42,114 nucleotides of DNA from JAYKJB01 sp035284745 [NCBI: Candidatus Sericytochromatia bacterium] (GCA_035284745.1 JAYKIL010000003.1:1-42114); one strand, 5' to 3'; counted from the first letter of the stretch, positions 9,251-18,093 are shown. Notes: generated from the letters alone by a model not told the origin. Numbers and translations are program-made.

Positions 9251-10483
9251 CTATGGGGTTGGCGGGGTATGCGCAAGCAATTCGTTGAGCGCCTTTACTT
9301 GCTTATTTCCGGATGGGCCGACGGGGATGGGTACGCTGTTGGCAATCGCTTTCAAGCTTTCAACGTAGAGGTCGCCGTAGGCGTAGACCAGATAGTCCCC
9401 TTTTTCGACCACGGCATAGTTGTTGGGTGCGTGATAACTCAGCGCGCTGATTTTATCCACCAATGCCAAGGCGAAGGCACCCGCAAGCAGGGTGAGAAAA
9501 AAATTTGGCTTGGTGCGGTAAGTCACCACGACGCGCGCCAAACCGTTATCGTACCGCAAGAAGACGAGGTCAGTCCCGTAGAGGCTCATCACCTCAACCG
9601 CCCGAAGAGCAAATTGAGCAGGGGGCTCCTTCGGAAGAAAGATGGTCTTTTTGTCAGCTTTGGCTTGGTCTGGATTGGCGTAGCGGGTGATTTGTGCGGG
9701 GCTTCCTTTCGCCAATTTTAGTTTATTGACGCCCTTGGGTTCCTCCAGTTTCAAAACAGGCTTGCGAGAGGTGCTGAAATTCTCGAAATGGCTCAGAAAA
9801 TAAGAAGCTTCTGCAGGTCCCCAAAAGCGTTCCTCCTTCAAAATAGCCCCATTTTCCTTCGCTATCCAAAACCGATGGCCCGGGGGTTGGCCCACACCGT
9901 ATCCTTTTATTGGTTCAGCAGTGAGTTTGTAGCAAGGGTACAAACTCACAATATCGAGTTCCTCATCGACAGTGAGGCGGTAATTTCGTTGCAAGGCTGC
10001 CTGATCGAGCAGCAAGGTCCCAAGCACCAGATCACGGGCTTCATCGGCCATCTCAGGGACGTCACCTTGAAACAATAAGCCGTTGCCTGGAAAAAGAATC
10101 GACAACTGACGATTTTCAACGAGCATGTTAAGCCCTTCGAGCTCTTTTGGAGCGTCTAAGGCAAATTGGTGAGCACCGGGGCTCAGGTACTCGACGCGGG
10201 CTCGCGCGTTGAGTACCATATCCTGCCGAATCACTTGTTGAACGCGAACCCCTTTGAAGGCAAGCCGTCCGGCTTGACGGGAAACCAGTTGGAGCACATC
10301 TTGTGGGGTTGCCCCCCGGCGTGCTGTGGGACTTGCCGAGGCGGCGGGTGTTTCTCGAGAGTTGTTGGCTTCCGGCGGGATGGCGTCGGCCGGCTGAACG
10401 AGAGGATTCCAGAACGAAGCGGTCGCCACTAACCATGCGATAGCGTGACATTTCCCAATAGCGTTAGCAGCGAAGCGGTTCAT
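9251..10483 (-). CDS. RseB/MucB-like periplasmic protein (LolA-type fold)
   Basis: A 410-residue exported protein with a signal peptide (residues 1 to about 35, ending PADA), a Ser/Ala/Pro-rich spacer and a domain resembling the N-terminal part of MucB/RseB. The features are VLQLVSRQAGRLAFKGVRVQ, a long beta-rich stretch, and GHRFWIAKENGAILKEE, which matches the family's strand where a lipoprotein-like substrate is described by residues of the form WxDxxTGLxLR. RseB proteins sense envelope stress and guard an anti-sigma factor, but no sigma or anti-sigma gene is adjacent here. ATG at 10483 is preferred over the longer frame because GAGGG lies 9 bases upstream and a signal peptide follows. The fold assignment is moderate. 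Confidence 0.65.
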   Translation of the reverse strand: MNRFAANAIGKCHAIAWLVATASFWNPLVQPADAIPPEANNSRETPAASASPTARRGATPQDVLQLVSRQAGRLAFKGVRVQQVIRQDMVLNARARVEYLSPGAHQFALDAPKELEGLNMLVENRQLSILFPGNGLLFQGDVPEMADEARDLVLGTLLLDQAALQRNYRLTVDEELDIVSLYPCYKLTAEPIKGYGVGQPPGHRFWIAKENGAILKEERFWGPAEASYFLSHFENFSTSRKPVLKLEEPKGVNKLKLAKGSPAQITRYANPDQAKADKKTIFLPKEPPAQFALRAVEVMSLYGTDLVFLRYDNGLARVVVTYRTKPNFFLTLLAGAFALALVDKISALSYHAPNNYAVVEKGDYLVYAYGDLYVESLKAIANSVPIPVGPSGNKQVKALNELLAHTPPTP

Positions 10484-10570
10484 CGTTCTGTGCCCTCGGA
10501 CAAGTCTACACAATTTTAGGGACCACTCTAAAAAAGACTCATCCCGGCTTGATTGTGTTCCCAAGAATAT

Positions 10571-12427
10571 TTATGAGGACACGGTACGAATGTGCAGTTC
10601 CTTCATTTGCCGCGGGCTGATTGGGCCCGGCGCCTGCACCATCAGATCGGTGGCCGACTGGGTTTTGGGGAAGGCGATCACGTCTCGGATTGAGTCCAGA
10701 CCGGCTATCAGCATGACAATTCGGTCCAACCCGAAGGCCAGCCCCCCGTGGGGTGGGGCGCCGTAATCAAACGCTTCCAGCAGAAAGCCAAATTTCTCTG
10801 ATATTTCATCGTCAGCGAGTCCCAGCATCTGGAAAACCTTGTTTTGGATGTCTCTGCGATGAATACGTACGCTTCCACCCCCAAGTTCCGTGCCGTTCAA
10901 GACCATGTCGTAGGCTTTGGCCCGACACTGACCGGGCGAGGACGTGAGCAGGTCGATGTCTTCGTCCAATGGTGAAGTGAAAGGATGGTGCAGAGCGTCC
11001 CAACGCTGTTCATCAGCATTCCACTCAAACATGGGGAAGTCGACGACCCACAGAAGTTCGTAGCGTCCCTCATCAATCAGTTTCAGATCGTGCGCAAGTT
11101 TCAGCCGGAGACGCCCCAGAACTTCGCGGACTACTGCCAGTCGATCTGCCGCAAACAGCAAGAGGTCGCCAGGTTTGGCACCTGTCGTTTCCGCAATGGC
11201 GGCCGCCTCCTCAGAGGTGATGAACTTCATCACCGTAGAGGCAAAAGTGGCCGACACCGATTCACCGTTGAGTGTGTAGTTCACGGTTTTGGAATTTGCG
11301 TCCTCCCCGTTTCCAGGGGTTTGGACCTTCACCCAAGCCAACCCCTTCGCCCCAAAGCGTTTGGCGAACTCACCCAACTGGTCAATCTGAGCGCGGCTCA
11401 TCTCGGCGCCATTGGGGACGCAGATGGCTTTGACGCGCCCACCTTGGGCCATCGCTTCCGCGAACACTTTGAATTGACTGGTTGCGAGAGCGCTGTTCAA
11501 GTCGTGTAGCTCCAAACCGAAGCGCAAGTCAGGCTTGTCTGAACCATAGCGGTCCATGGCCTCCTGATACGGCATGCGGCGAATGGGACCTTTCAGAGAG
11601 ACGCCGGTAAAACGCTCCAACAAATGGCACATTAAACCTTCGTTGATCTCCATAATTTCATCTTGGGTTAAAAATGAGGTCTCGATGTCAATCTGCGTGA
11701 ATTCCGGTTGCCGGTCCGCGCGAAGGTCTTCGTCCCTAAAACACCGTGCGATTTGAAAATAGCGATCGTAACCAGCCACCATTAAAATTTGCTTGAATAT
11801 CTGCGGGCTTTGAGGCAGCGCGAAGAATTCTCCGGGATGAACCCGCGACGGTACCACATAGTCTCGAGCACCTTCCGGGGTGCTTTTGGTCAACATCGGC
11901 GTTTCAATCTCTAAAAAGCCTGCTGCGTCTAGGTAGTTCCGCACCGTCATTGTGATTTGATGCCGCAACGAAATGGCATTTTGAAGGCGAGAAGAGCGCA
12001 GATCCAGGTACCGATATTGCAGGCGTAACATTTCGTCGACGCCCTCGTCCCCGATAGGAAAAGGAGTCGGCCGGGCCGCGTTCAATATCACCAGGTCGCT
12101 TGCGTACACCTCGATGCGTCCCGTCGTCAGGTTGGGATTTTCTTGACCCTCCGGCCTGAGTTTCACCACTCCTCTGATGCCGATGACGAATTCACTGCGA
12201 AGTTGATCCGCTGTCGTGTGAGCCTCAGGGGCTGTTTGCGGGTTGAAAACAACTTGGACCAATCCTCTGCGGTCGCGGAGGTCCACGAAGATCACGCCAC
12301 CGTGGTCACGCCTCCGTTGCACCCAGCCATACAGGGTCACAGTATGGTTGGTACTGTCCTCTGTGACATCCCCGCAGCGGTGGGTGCGGGGACCGATTAA
12401 AGTGGACGAGGGAGAGGCGACTGCCAT
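10571..12427 (-). CDS. aspS: Aspartyl-tRNA synthetase
   Basis: AspRS charges tRNA-Asp. The 618-residue product has the OB-fold anticodon domain (GWVQRRRDHGGVIFVDLRDR), class II motif 2 (CFRDEDLRADRQPEFTQID), the bacterial GAD insertion in the middle, and motif 3 (GGLAFGLDRIVMLIAG) followed by DVIAFPKTQSATDLM. This is the full-length bacterial type. The frame extends to a TTG at 12511, but a good promoter (12515-12543) would start transcription near 12508, so ATG 12427 is chosen. Whether it is discriminating or also charges tRNA-Asn cannot be decided here. Confidence 0.97.
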   Translation of the reverse strand: MAVASPSSTLIGPRTHRCGDVTEDSTNHTVTLYGWVQRRRDHGGVIFVDLRDRRGLVQVVFNPQTAPEAHTTADQLRSEFVIGIRGVVKLRPEGQENPNLTTGRIEVYASDLVILNAARPTPFPIGDEGVDEMLRLQYRYLDLRSSRLQNAISLRHQITMTVRNYLDAAGFLEIETPMLTKSTPEGARDYVVPSRVHPGEFFALPQSPQIFKQILMVAGYDRYFQIARCFRDEDLRADRQPEFTQIDIETSFLTQDEIMEINEGLMCHLLERFTGVSLKGPIRRMPYQEAMDRYGSDKPDLRFGLELHDLNSALATSQFKVFAEAMAQGGRVKAICVPNGAEMSRAQIDQLGEFAKRFGAKGLAWVKVQTPGNGEDANSKTVNYTLNGESVSATFASTVMKFITSEEAAAIAETTGAKPGDLLLFAADRLAVVREVLGRLRLKLAHDLKLIDEGRYELLWVVDFPMFEWNADEQRWDALHHPFTSPLDEDIDLLTSSPGQCRAKAYDMVLNGTELGGGSVRIHRRDIQNKVFQMLGLADDEISEKFGFLLEAFDYGAPPHGGLAFGLDRIVMLIAGLDSIRDVIAFPKTQSATDLMVQAPGPISPRQMKELHIRTVSS

Positions 12428-12514
12428 ATGAAAGTTCCGTATCTGTTGCAAAGGCCACGATGCTTGAGCAGAGGCCTCGGGGTGAACGCCGTTACGAAAA
12501 TGAAGAGGCAACGA

Positions 12515-12543
12515 ATTATACCGAGGAGCATCCCTTCCGTAAA
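12515..12543 (-). promoter_or_regulatory. aspS promoter
   Basis: On the minus strand TTTACG (12538-12543) and a perfect TATAAT (12515-12520) are separated by 17 bases. The predicted start near 12508 leaves an 80-base leader before the aspS ATG. Confidence 0.65.
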
Positions 12544-12562
12544 TCGCCCGGGCTGTGCGATG

Positions 12563-12592
12563 TTGCGCCCTCCTCGTGGACCGTGCTAAAAT
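12563..12592 (+). promoter_or_regulatory. rpsB promoter
   Basis: TTGCGC (12563-12568), an 18-base spacer and TAAAAT (12587-12592) with an upstream TG (TGCTAAAAT, extended -10). It lies back-to-back with the aspS promoter. Initiation near 12600 gives a leader of about 180 bases. Confidence 0.6.
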
Positions 12593-12599
12593 TAAGTTT

Positions 12600-12782
12600 C
12601 GCTGTCTTTAATTGCTAATTTGAAAGTAACTAAAGAAATAGCGGGCTTTGGCGAATTGTTGAAGATTGCCAGGCCAACCGACACGCGGACAAGCACCAGG
12701 TGGGTCCGGTTCACCGGTACCTGGAACAAGGCCTCCGCGGATGTGTAACCCCCCTGATACAACAACGAGGTTTTGAGAGTCT
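12600..12782 (+). promoter_or_regulatory. Long 5' leader of rpsB with a stem-loop
   Basis: The roughly 180-base untranslated region is A/T-rich at its start and then holds a two-tier hairpin: CCAGGT (12696-12701) pairs with ACCTGG (12719-12724) around an inner CCGG-TTCA-CCGG stem (12706-12717). Ribosomal protein leaders of this length are often autoregulatory, and S2 leaders are known in several phyla. I cannot match this one to a named class. Confidence 0.4.
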
Positions 12783-13532
12783 ATGCCGGTCGTTCCTATG
12801 AAGAGTCTGCTCGAAGCAGGCGTTCACTTCGGTCACCAATCACGTCGCTGGAACCCTAAGATGAAGCGGTTCATCTTCGCGGAGCGCAACGGAATTTACA
12901 TCATTGACTTGGCGAAGACCAGTCGTCATTTGGACGCAGCCCACAATTTCCTTCGCCAGGCTGCTTCGCAGGGCAAGACAGTGGTTTTTGTCGGCACCAA
13001 AAAGCAGGCCCAGGAGGCCATTCGCGATGAGGCAGTGCGCTGCGACCAATATTTTGTGAACCAGCGCTGGCTCGGTGGCATGTTGACCAACTGGCCGACC
13101 ATCGCCAAGCGCATCCAACGTTTGAAAGAATTGGAAGGCATGAAGGCCGATGGTACTTTCGATCGCCTCCCCAAGAAAGAGGTTTCCATGCTCGAAAAGG
13201 AGCGTGAAAAGCTCGAGCGTTTGCTGGGTGGAATGAAGGGCCTTAAGGGCCGTCCTGACGTCGTTTTTGTCGTTGACCCCCGCAAGGAACACATTGCGGT
13301 GAAAGAAGCGCGCAAACTGGGCATTCCCATCGTGGGGATGGTCGATACCAATTGCGATCCGGATGAGGTTGATTACATCATTCCGTCCAATGATGATGCG
13401 ATCCGTTCGGTGAAATTGATTGTGGCTGCGATGGCAGACGCGGTTCTGGAAGGCCGCCAAGGCGAGCAGCATCAAGAGAGTGCTCCTGCCGCTGTGGCTG
13501 CCGAGGCAGAGGCCGAGGCGGCTGCTGTTTAA
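12783..13532 (+). CDS. rpsB: Ribosomal protein S2
   Basis: S2 binds the small subunit between head and body. The 249-residue product has the usual features: [22 protein letters not shown] near the start, [13 protein letters not shown], and the [32 protein letters not shown] region (residues about 155-195). The last 25 residues are an Ala/Glu-rich tail typical of variable S2 ends. It leads the conserved rpsB-tsf-pyrH-frr cluster. A hairpin with a T-rich tail after the stop (13561-13591) may reduce read-through into tsf. Confidence 0.98.
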   Translation: MPVVPMKSLLEAGVHFGHQSRRWNPKMKRFIFAERNGIYIIDLAKTSRHLDAAHNFLRQAASQGKTVVFVGTKKQAQEAIRDEAVRCDQYFVNQRWLGGMLTNWPTIAKRIQRLKELEGMKADGTFDRLPKKEVSMLEKEREKLERLLGGMKGLKGRPDVVFVVDPRKEHIAVKEARKLGIPIVGMVDTNCDPDEVDYIIPSNDDAIRSVKLIVAAMADAVLEGRQGEQHQESAPAAVAAEAEAEAAAV

Positions 13533-13560
13533 ACGAGCGAAGGTCTTGCAGTAGGTCTGG

Positions 13561-13591
13561 TTGCCCGGGTGGATGCCCGGGCAATTTTCTT
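13561..13591 (+). terminator. Hairpin with T-rich tail between rpsB and tsf
   Basis: TTGCCCGGG (13561-13569) pairs perfectly with CCCGGGCAA (13576-13584) around a 6-base loop, followed by TTTTCTT. It could be a terminator or partial attenuator. The next 160 bases have no clear promoter, so tsf may depend on read-through. Confidence 0.6.
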
Positions 13592-13751
13592 GGTTTTCAC
13601 GGGCGGTACCAAAGTGGCGATTCCTCGCTCAACGTGGTATCCTTCGGTACCAGTGAAGCGGCCATCCGCCGCGCGATACAGCTTTTCCGCGCGAGGGAGA
13701 CCTCATCGAACGCGGATTCCCAAAATCAATAAATCTCAGGAGGAAAAGACC

Positions 13752-14645
13752 ATGGCGGAGATTAGCGCCGCGCTCGTGAAAGAACTTCGCGAGAAGACCA
13801 ATGTCGGCATGATGGATTGTAAAAAAGCCCTGACGGAAACCAACGGGGATATGGAAGCAGCCATTGATTTGTTGCGCAAAAAGGGAATGGCTAAAGCCGC
13901 CGCGAAGGGTTCGCGGATCGCCACCGAAGGCTTGGTAGGTTCGGCCATTTCAGGCCAGGCTGCGTCCTTGGTCGAGGTGAACTGTGAGACCGACTTCGTG
14001 GCTCGCAACGAAACTTTCTTGGCGGCGGTCAATGCGGTCGCTTCTTTTGTGATCGACAAGGCGCCCTCTGACGAGGGAACAGGAGCTGATCTGCTCGATC
14101 TTTCCGGCTGGGATGCGGGAAAAACGGTCGACGAAAGCATCAAAGAGGCCATCCAAAAGACGGGTGAGAAGATCGATATCCGTCGCTTTGTGCGGTATCA
14201 GGCGGCCCCGGGTGGCACGTTGGGAAGCTATATCCACTTGGGTGGGAAAATTGGCGTGTTGGTCGAATTGCAGGGGGGCGATGCCGCTCTGGCGAAAGAC
14301 ATCGCCATGCACGTCGCTGCTTCTCAGCCTCAATTCATCAGCCGCGAAGAAGTACCGGCGGATGTTGTGGAGAAAGAGAAAGAGATTCTGCTTGCGCAGC
14401 CTGACTTGCAGTCGAAGCCCGAAAATGTCCGGGCAAAGATGGTTGAGGGGCGCATTGGTAAGTTTTTCGAGCAGATCTGTCTGGTAGACCAGGCTTTCGT
14501 TAAGGATCCGGGTGTCAAGGTGCACGAGTTGCTTGCGAAGTCGGGTGCGTCTATTGCCCGTTATACGCGCTACGGGCTTGGAGAAGGCCTGGAGAAGAAG
14601 CAAGAGAATTTTGCTGAGGAAGTCGCCTCATATATGAAGGCCTAA
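13752..14645 (+). CDS. tsf: Elongation factor Ts
   Basis: EF-Ts catalyses GDP release from EF-Tu. The 297-residue product starts with the UBA-like domain (ALVKELREKTNVGMMDCKKA) and has the TDFVARN core motif (ETDFVARNETF, near residue 80) that contacts EF-Tu, followed by two dimerisation-type subdomains and a C-terminal helical module. The open frame extends upstream to 13569, but ATG 13752 is the family start and has AGGAGG (13738-13743) 8 bases before it. It is followed by a strong hairpin terminator before pyrH. Confidence 0.98.
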   Translation: MAEISAALVKELREKTNVGMMDCKKALTETNGDMEAAIDLLRKKGMAKAAAKGSRIATEGLVGSAISGQAASLVEVNCETDFVARNETFLAAVNAVASFVIDKAPSDEGTGADLLDLSGWDAGKTVDESIKEAIQKTGEKIDIRRFVRYQAAPGGTLGSYIHLGGKIGVLVELQGGDAALAKDIAMHVAASQPQFISREEVPADVVEKEKEILLAQPDLQSKPENVRAKMVEGRIGKFFEQICLVDQAFVKDPGVKVHELLAKSGASIARYTRYGLGEGLEKKQENFAEEVASYMKA

Positions 14646-15431
<786 letters not shown>

Positions 15432-15452
15432 GTGACGAGAGGAATTTGGTTT

Positions 15453-16013
15453 ATGTCCGTACAGGATGTCATCAAGAACACCGAAGACAAAATGCGCAAG
15501 GCAATCGTTGCGACGCAGCGAGATTTTTCGAGTATTCGAACGGGCCGGGCTTCTGCCGCGCTCTTGGACCGTATTTCGGTGGATTATTATGGTGCTGAGA
15601 CACCCATCAAGTCGATGGGAAATATCAGCACCCCTGATGCCCGCACCATTCAAATTCAGGTATACGACCGGGGGTCTGTCTCACTGGTCGAGAAGGCCAT
15701 TCAAAAAAGTGACTTAGGTCTGACGCCGAACACGGATGGACAACTCATTCGTCTGAACATCCCGGCACTGACGGAAGAGCGTCGCAAGGACTTGGTGAAG
15801 GTTTTGAAAAAGAGTGCAGAGGATGGGCGCGTCGCCATCCGCAATGTTCGCCGTGATGAGATGGACGCGCTGAAAAAACTTGAAAAAAACGGAGAATGCA
15901 CAGAGGACGAGCGCAAGCGGGCGGAGGACCAGGTGCAGAAGCTGACCGATCGTTTTGTGAGGGAACTCGACGAGCTGCTCAGCCAAAAAGAGAAGGAAGT
16001 ACTGGAGGTCTGA
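15453..16013 (+). CDS. frr: Ribosome recycling factor
   Basis: RRF splits post-termination ribosomes together with EF-G. The 186-residue product is a canonical length, with the N-terminal three-helix-bundle start (VIKNTEDKMRKAI), the FSSIRTGRASAALLD segment and the hinge (SVSLVEKAIQKSDLGLTPNTDGQLIRLNIPALTEERR). ATG 15453 has GAGAGGA 9 bases upstream; the GTG at 15432 directly after pyrH would add seven atypical residues. Its stop overlaps the start of the next small gene (TGATG). Confidence 0.98.
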   Translation: MSVQDVIKNTEDKMRKAIVATQRDFSSIRTGRASAALLDRISVDYYGAETPIKSMGNISTPDARTIQIQVYDRGSVSLVEKAIQKSDLGLTPNTDGQLIRLNIPALTEERRKDLVKVLKKSAEDGRVAIRNVRRDEMDALKKLEKNGECTEDERKRAEDQVQKLTDRFVRELDELLSQKEKEVLEV

Positions 16014-16255
16014 TGCTCGACCCTGCGGCGCTCCTTGGATTGCCGCTGGGTGAGGCTCAGGCGCTCGTTCACGCCACCGAGGAAACCCTACTTCCTCTGG
16101 TTCGCACCCAAGCATCCCGTAAGTACGACAGTCTAATAAGTTGCGAGAACTCACAGTTGCGCGTACTGCGAGTCGAAAGGACCGAACTTGGTCTGATTTT
16201 GGCGGTGGCGCCTCAGCTTGGTGATGTTCTCGCCATTGAGGCACGGTCGTGCTAA
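16013..16255 (+). CDS. Unknown 80-residue protein between frr and cdsA
   Basis: This short frame starts with ATG overlapping the frr stop (TGATG), has GGAGG (16004-16008) just upstream, and its stop overlaps the GTG start of cdsA by 7 bases. Such coupling on both sides is strong evidence for a translated gene. The product has an N-terminal Leu/Ala-rich amphipathic helix (LDPAALLGLPLGEAQALVHATEETLLPLV) and a C-terminal beta-like part (LRVLRVERTELGLILAVAPQLGDVLAIEA). There is no signal peptide or membrane segment. It occupies the slot where uppS is usually found between frr and cdsA. I do not recognise the family. Confidence 0.75.
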   Translation: MLDPAALLGLPLGEAQALVHATEETLLPLVRTQASRKYDSLISCENSQLRVLRVERTELGLILAVAPQLGDVLAIEARSC

Positions 16256-17055
16256 AAAAACGTGTGCTCAGTGGGGCGGCCTTCGTAGCCATTGCGCTCA
16301 GCGGTATTTGGCTCGGCGGTATTCCCCACGTAGCGATGATTACGTTTTTCGCGTTGCTTTGCGTGCGAGAATTGTGTCGCCTGTTTTCTTTGAAAGGCTA
16401 TGCTCCGGCCACCCTTGTCATCACCGCTTCCGTGCTTGTGATGAACATTCTCGCCGGGCTGATGGGGCCCACTTATTTGGCCCCAATTTTTACTTTCAGT
16501 GCAATCACCATCTTGGTGTGGCTTTTGGCCCGTCGCAAGCCTCGCGCGGGCATTGCAGATATTGCAACCAGTTGGTTTGCCTTGATATATGTGGGCTTCT
16601 TGCCTTGCCACCTTATTTTGGTCCGAAATTTACCCGACCCCTTCGGACTTCAATTTACAGTGCTCTTGAATACCTGCATTTGGGCGACTGACATTTTCGC
16701 ATATTTCGGTGGGAGGCTTTTTGGTCGCACGAAGCTGTTAGAGGCGGTGAGTCCCAAGAAAACCATAGAGGGCAGTGTTACTGGCTTTGTTTGCGCAGGT
16801 TTACTCGGGACGTTTTGGGCAGGCATATTTGCGGTGCCCCTCATTCATGGCCTTGCGCTCGGCTTGATAGTCAGTTTGGTCGCCCAAATTGGTGATTTGA
16901 CGGAATCTTTGTTGAAACGGGATGCCGGAACCAAGGATTCCGGCAGCGCGATACCAGGGCATGGCGGAATTCTGGATCGCCTGGACTCCTATCTTCTGAC
17001 CGGTGCAGCCGTCTACTACTACCTTCGATGGGTGTATCATCCCTGGCTGACCTAA
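16249..17055 (+). CDS. cdsA: Phosphatidate cytidylyltransferase
   Basis: CdsA makes CDP-diacylglycerol from phosphatidic acid and CTP in the inner membrane, the branch point for phospholipids. The 268-residue product has seven or eight hydrophobic segments and the C-terminal family signature: QIGDLTESLLKRDAGTKDSG followed by IPGHGGILDRLDS, which carries the metal- and CTP-binding acidic residues. The first segment starts right after a basic N-terminus (MLKKRVLSGAAF). GTG at 16249 overlaps the preceding small gene by 7 bases. It is the last gene of the rpsB cluster; no terminator follows directly. Confidence 0.95.
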   Translation: MLKKRVLSGAAFVAIALSGIWLGGIPHVAMITFFALLCVRELCRLFSLKGYAPATLVITASVLVMNILAGLMGPTYLAPIFTFSAITILVWLLARRKPRAGIADIATSWFALIYVGFLPCHLILVRNLPDPFGLQFTVLLNTCIWATDIFAYFGGRLFGRTKLLEAVSPKKTIEGSVTGFVCAGLLGTFWAGIFAVPLIHGLALGLIVSLVAQIGDLTESLLKRDAGTKDSGSAIPGHGGILDRLDSYLLTGAAVYYYLRWVYHPWLT

Positions 17056-17195
17056 CGGCTTTTGCGCCTCAATCGGTCAGTATTTTCTCTTGTGGAGCGA
17101 GAATCTCATCCCCCGTTCTCCGGCGTTCAATGCGTGGGTGGTTCCGATTGTCGGATCTGGTGGGGGAATTCTTGAGTAATTTCTCGCGAATTATT

Positions 17196-17211
17196 TGTGT
17201 TCTGTGTCACA
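17196..17211 (+). promoter_or_regulatory. CRP/FNR-type palindrome (tentative)
   Basis: TGTGT-N6-TCACA differs at one position from the CRP consensus TGTGA-N6-TCACA and is embedded in a wider inverted repeat (TTTGTG...CACAAA). It lies in the 281-base gap before the gene at 17337. A possible -10 (TATGAA, 17229-17234) follows at a distance plausible for class II activation. No CRP gene is in the window. Confidence 0.3.
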
Positions 17212-17336
17212 AAACAGTCAGGCTGGGTATGAAGAGCAGAGGTGTCTTGGTGCGGGCGGCACGAGGCACCGACAACTGGGGGGGGGCGGCTTCACTCTCT
17301 TTTGTGGTGGAGCAAGCGAGGATGAGGAGGTGTCCG

Positions 17337-17654
17337 TTGCACAGACCGAGTTCGAATGAGGCGATTTGGTTTCGTGAACAAGAACTCCGGAGGCAGCAGG
17401 ACGGTGTGGATGCGGCGTCCCACCGGCGTGAGGTCCTTGAGCGCAAGCTGTTGGGTGAATATCTGATCGAAAAAGGTTATATGAGCGCGTCCCAGTTGGA
17501 CTTTGCGCTCCAGCGTCAACAATTTCTGGCCCTTGGAGGGCGCAGGGTCTTGTTGGGGGAACTCCTCGTGGAGATGAGTTTGGTGCGTCCTGCTCACATA
17601 CAGGAAGCGCTTACTCTGCAGCAATTGAACGGCGTGCCCGCGCAGGCTGTTTAG
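17337..17654 (+). CDS. Small protein with GspE-N/MshEN-like domain and WFREQE tag
   Basis: A 105-residue cytoplasmic protein. Residues 4-30 carry a charged segment, SSNEAIWFREQELRRQQD, very close to the start of the neighbouring zinc-ribbon protein. Residues 38-98 contain a doubled motif, LLGEYLIEKGYMSASQLDFAL then LLGELLVEMSLVRPAHIQEAL, which is the pattern of the N-terminal domain of GspE/PilB ATPases (T2SSE-N or MshEN; some bind cyclic di-GMP). There is no ATPase domain, so it would act alone as an adaptor. TTG 17337 is chosen because AGGAGG (17325-17330) is 6 bases upstream and because the neighbouring paralogous start is also TTG. A strong terminator follows. Confidence 0.75.
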   Translation: MHRPSSNEAIWFREQELRRQQDGVDAASHRREVLERKLLGEYLIEKGYMSASQLDFALQRQQFLALGGRRVLLGELLVEMSLVRPAHIQEALTLQQLNGVPAQAV

Positions 17655-17681
17655 CCCGATTCAAGTGTAGAAATTTTATTG

Positions 17682-17706
17682 CCCCTGCCTTGGCAGGGGT
17701 TTTTTT
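17682..17706 (+). terminator. Rho-independent terminator
   Basis: CCCCTGCC (17682-17689), loop TT, GGCAGGGG (17692-17699), then seven T residues. This is a textbook intrinsic terminator for the gene ending at 17654. Confidence 0.92.
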
Positions 17707-17723
17707 GCGCCTTGTTGTAAGGG

Positions 17724-17729
17724 TACAAT
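17724..17729 (+). promoter_or_regulatory. Possible -10 box of the zinc-ribbon gene
   Basis: GGGTACAATC, with TACAAT as hexamer, lies 34 bases before the TTG start and just after the terminator of the previous gene. The same GGGTACAATC string occurs before rimM. No -35 at normal spacing. Confidence 0.4.
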
Positions 17730-17762
17730 CCTGCTTGGTACTCTTCAGAAAGGAGTTCTGAG

Positions 17763-18083
17763 TTGACGACACCCAGCGAGAATGAAGAAAATTGGTTCCG
17801 AGAGCAGGAGCGACGCAAAAAAGAGGATGAAGTCCTCGCGGAGGCTCACCGAACGGAGCGGGAGGCGCGCGAAGCCCGGAAGACCCTGCATTGGATGAAA
17901 TGCCCTAAGTGCGGGGGAGACCTCCACGAACGCAAGTATGAGAATATCTTGTTGGATGAATGCGCCGATTGTCACGGCACGTGGCTCGATGCGGGGGAAC
18001 TCAATGCGCTCGAACAAGAGCAAGCTGGAGGGTTGTTCGGCTTTCTGACCCGAAAGAGGGGCGAAACCGGACCCCTCAAGTAA
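17763..18083 (+). CDS. TFIIB-type zinc-ribbon protein
   Basis: A 106-residue protein. The first 40 residues are a charged helix beginning TTPSENEENWFREQERRKKED, similar to the preceding gene's product. Residues 45-80 form a zinc ribbon of the zf-TFIIB family: C47 and C50 (CPKCGG), then C67 and C70 (CADCHGTWLDAGEL). Such proteins are widespread in bacteria, of unknown function, possibly nucleic-acid or protein adaptors. TTG is the start because AAAGGAG (17749-17755) lies 7 bases upstream. A TACAAT element at 17724-17729 may be its -10 box. A terminator hairpin follows at 18094. Confidence 0.9.
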   Translation: MTTPSENEENWFREQERRKKEDEVLAEAHRTEREAREARKTLHWMKCPKCGGDLHERKYENILLDECADCHGTWLDAGELNALEQEQAGGLFGFLTRKRGETGPLK

Positions 18084-18093
18084 AACGAAGTCG

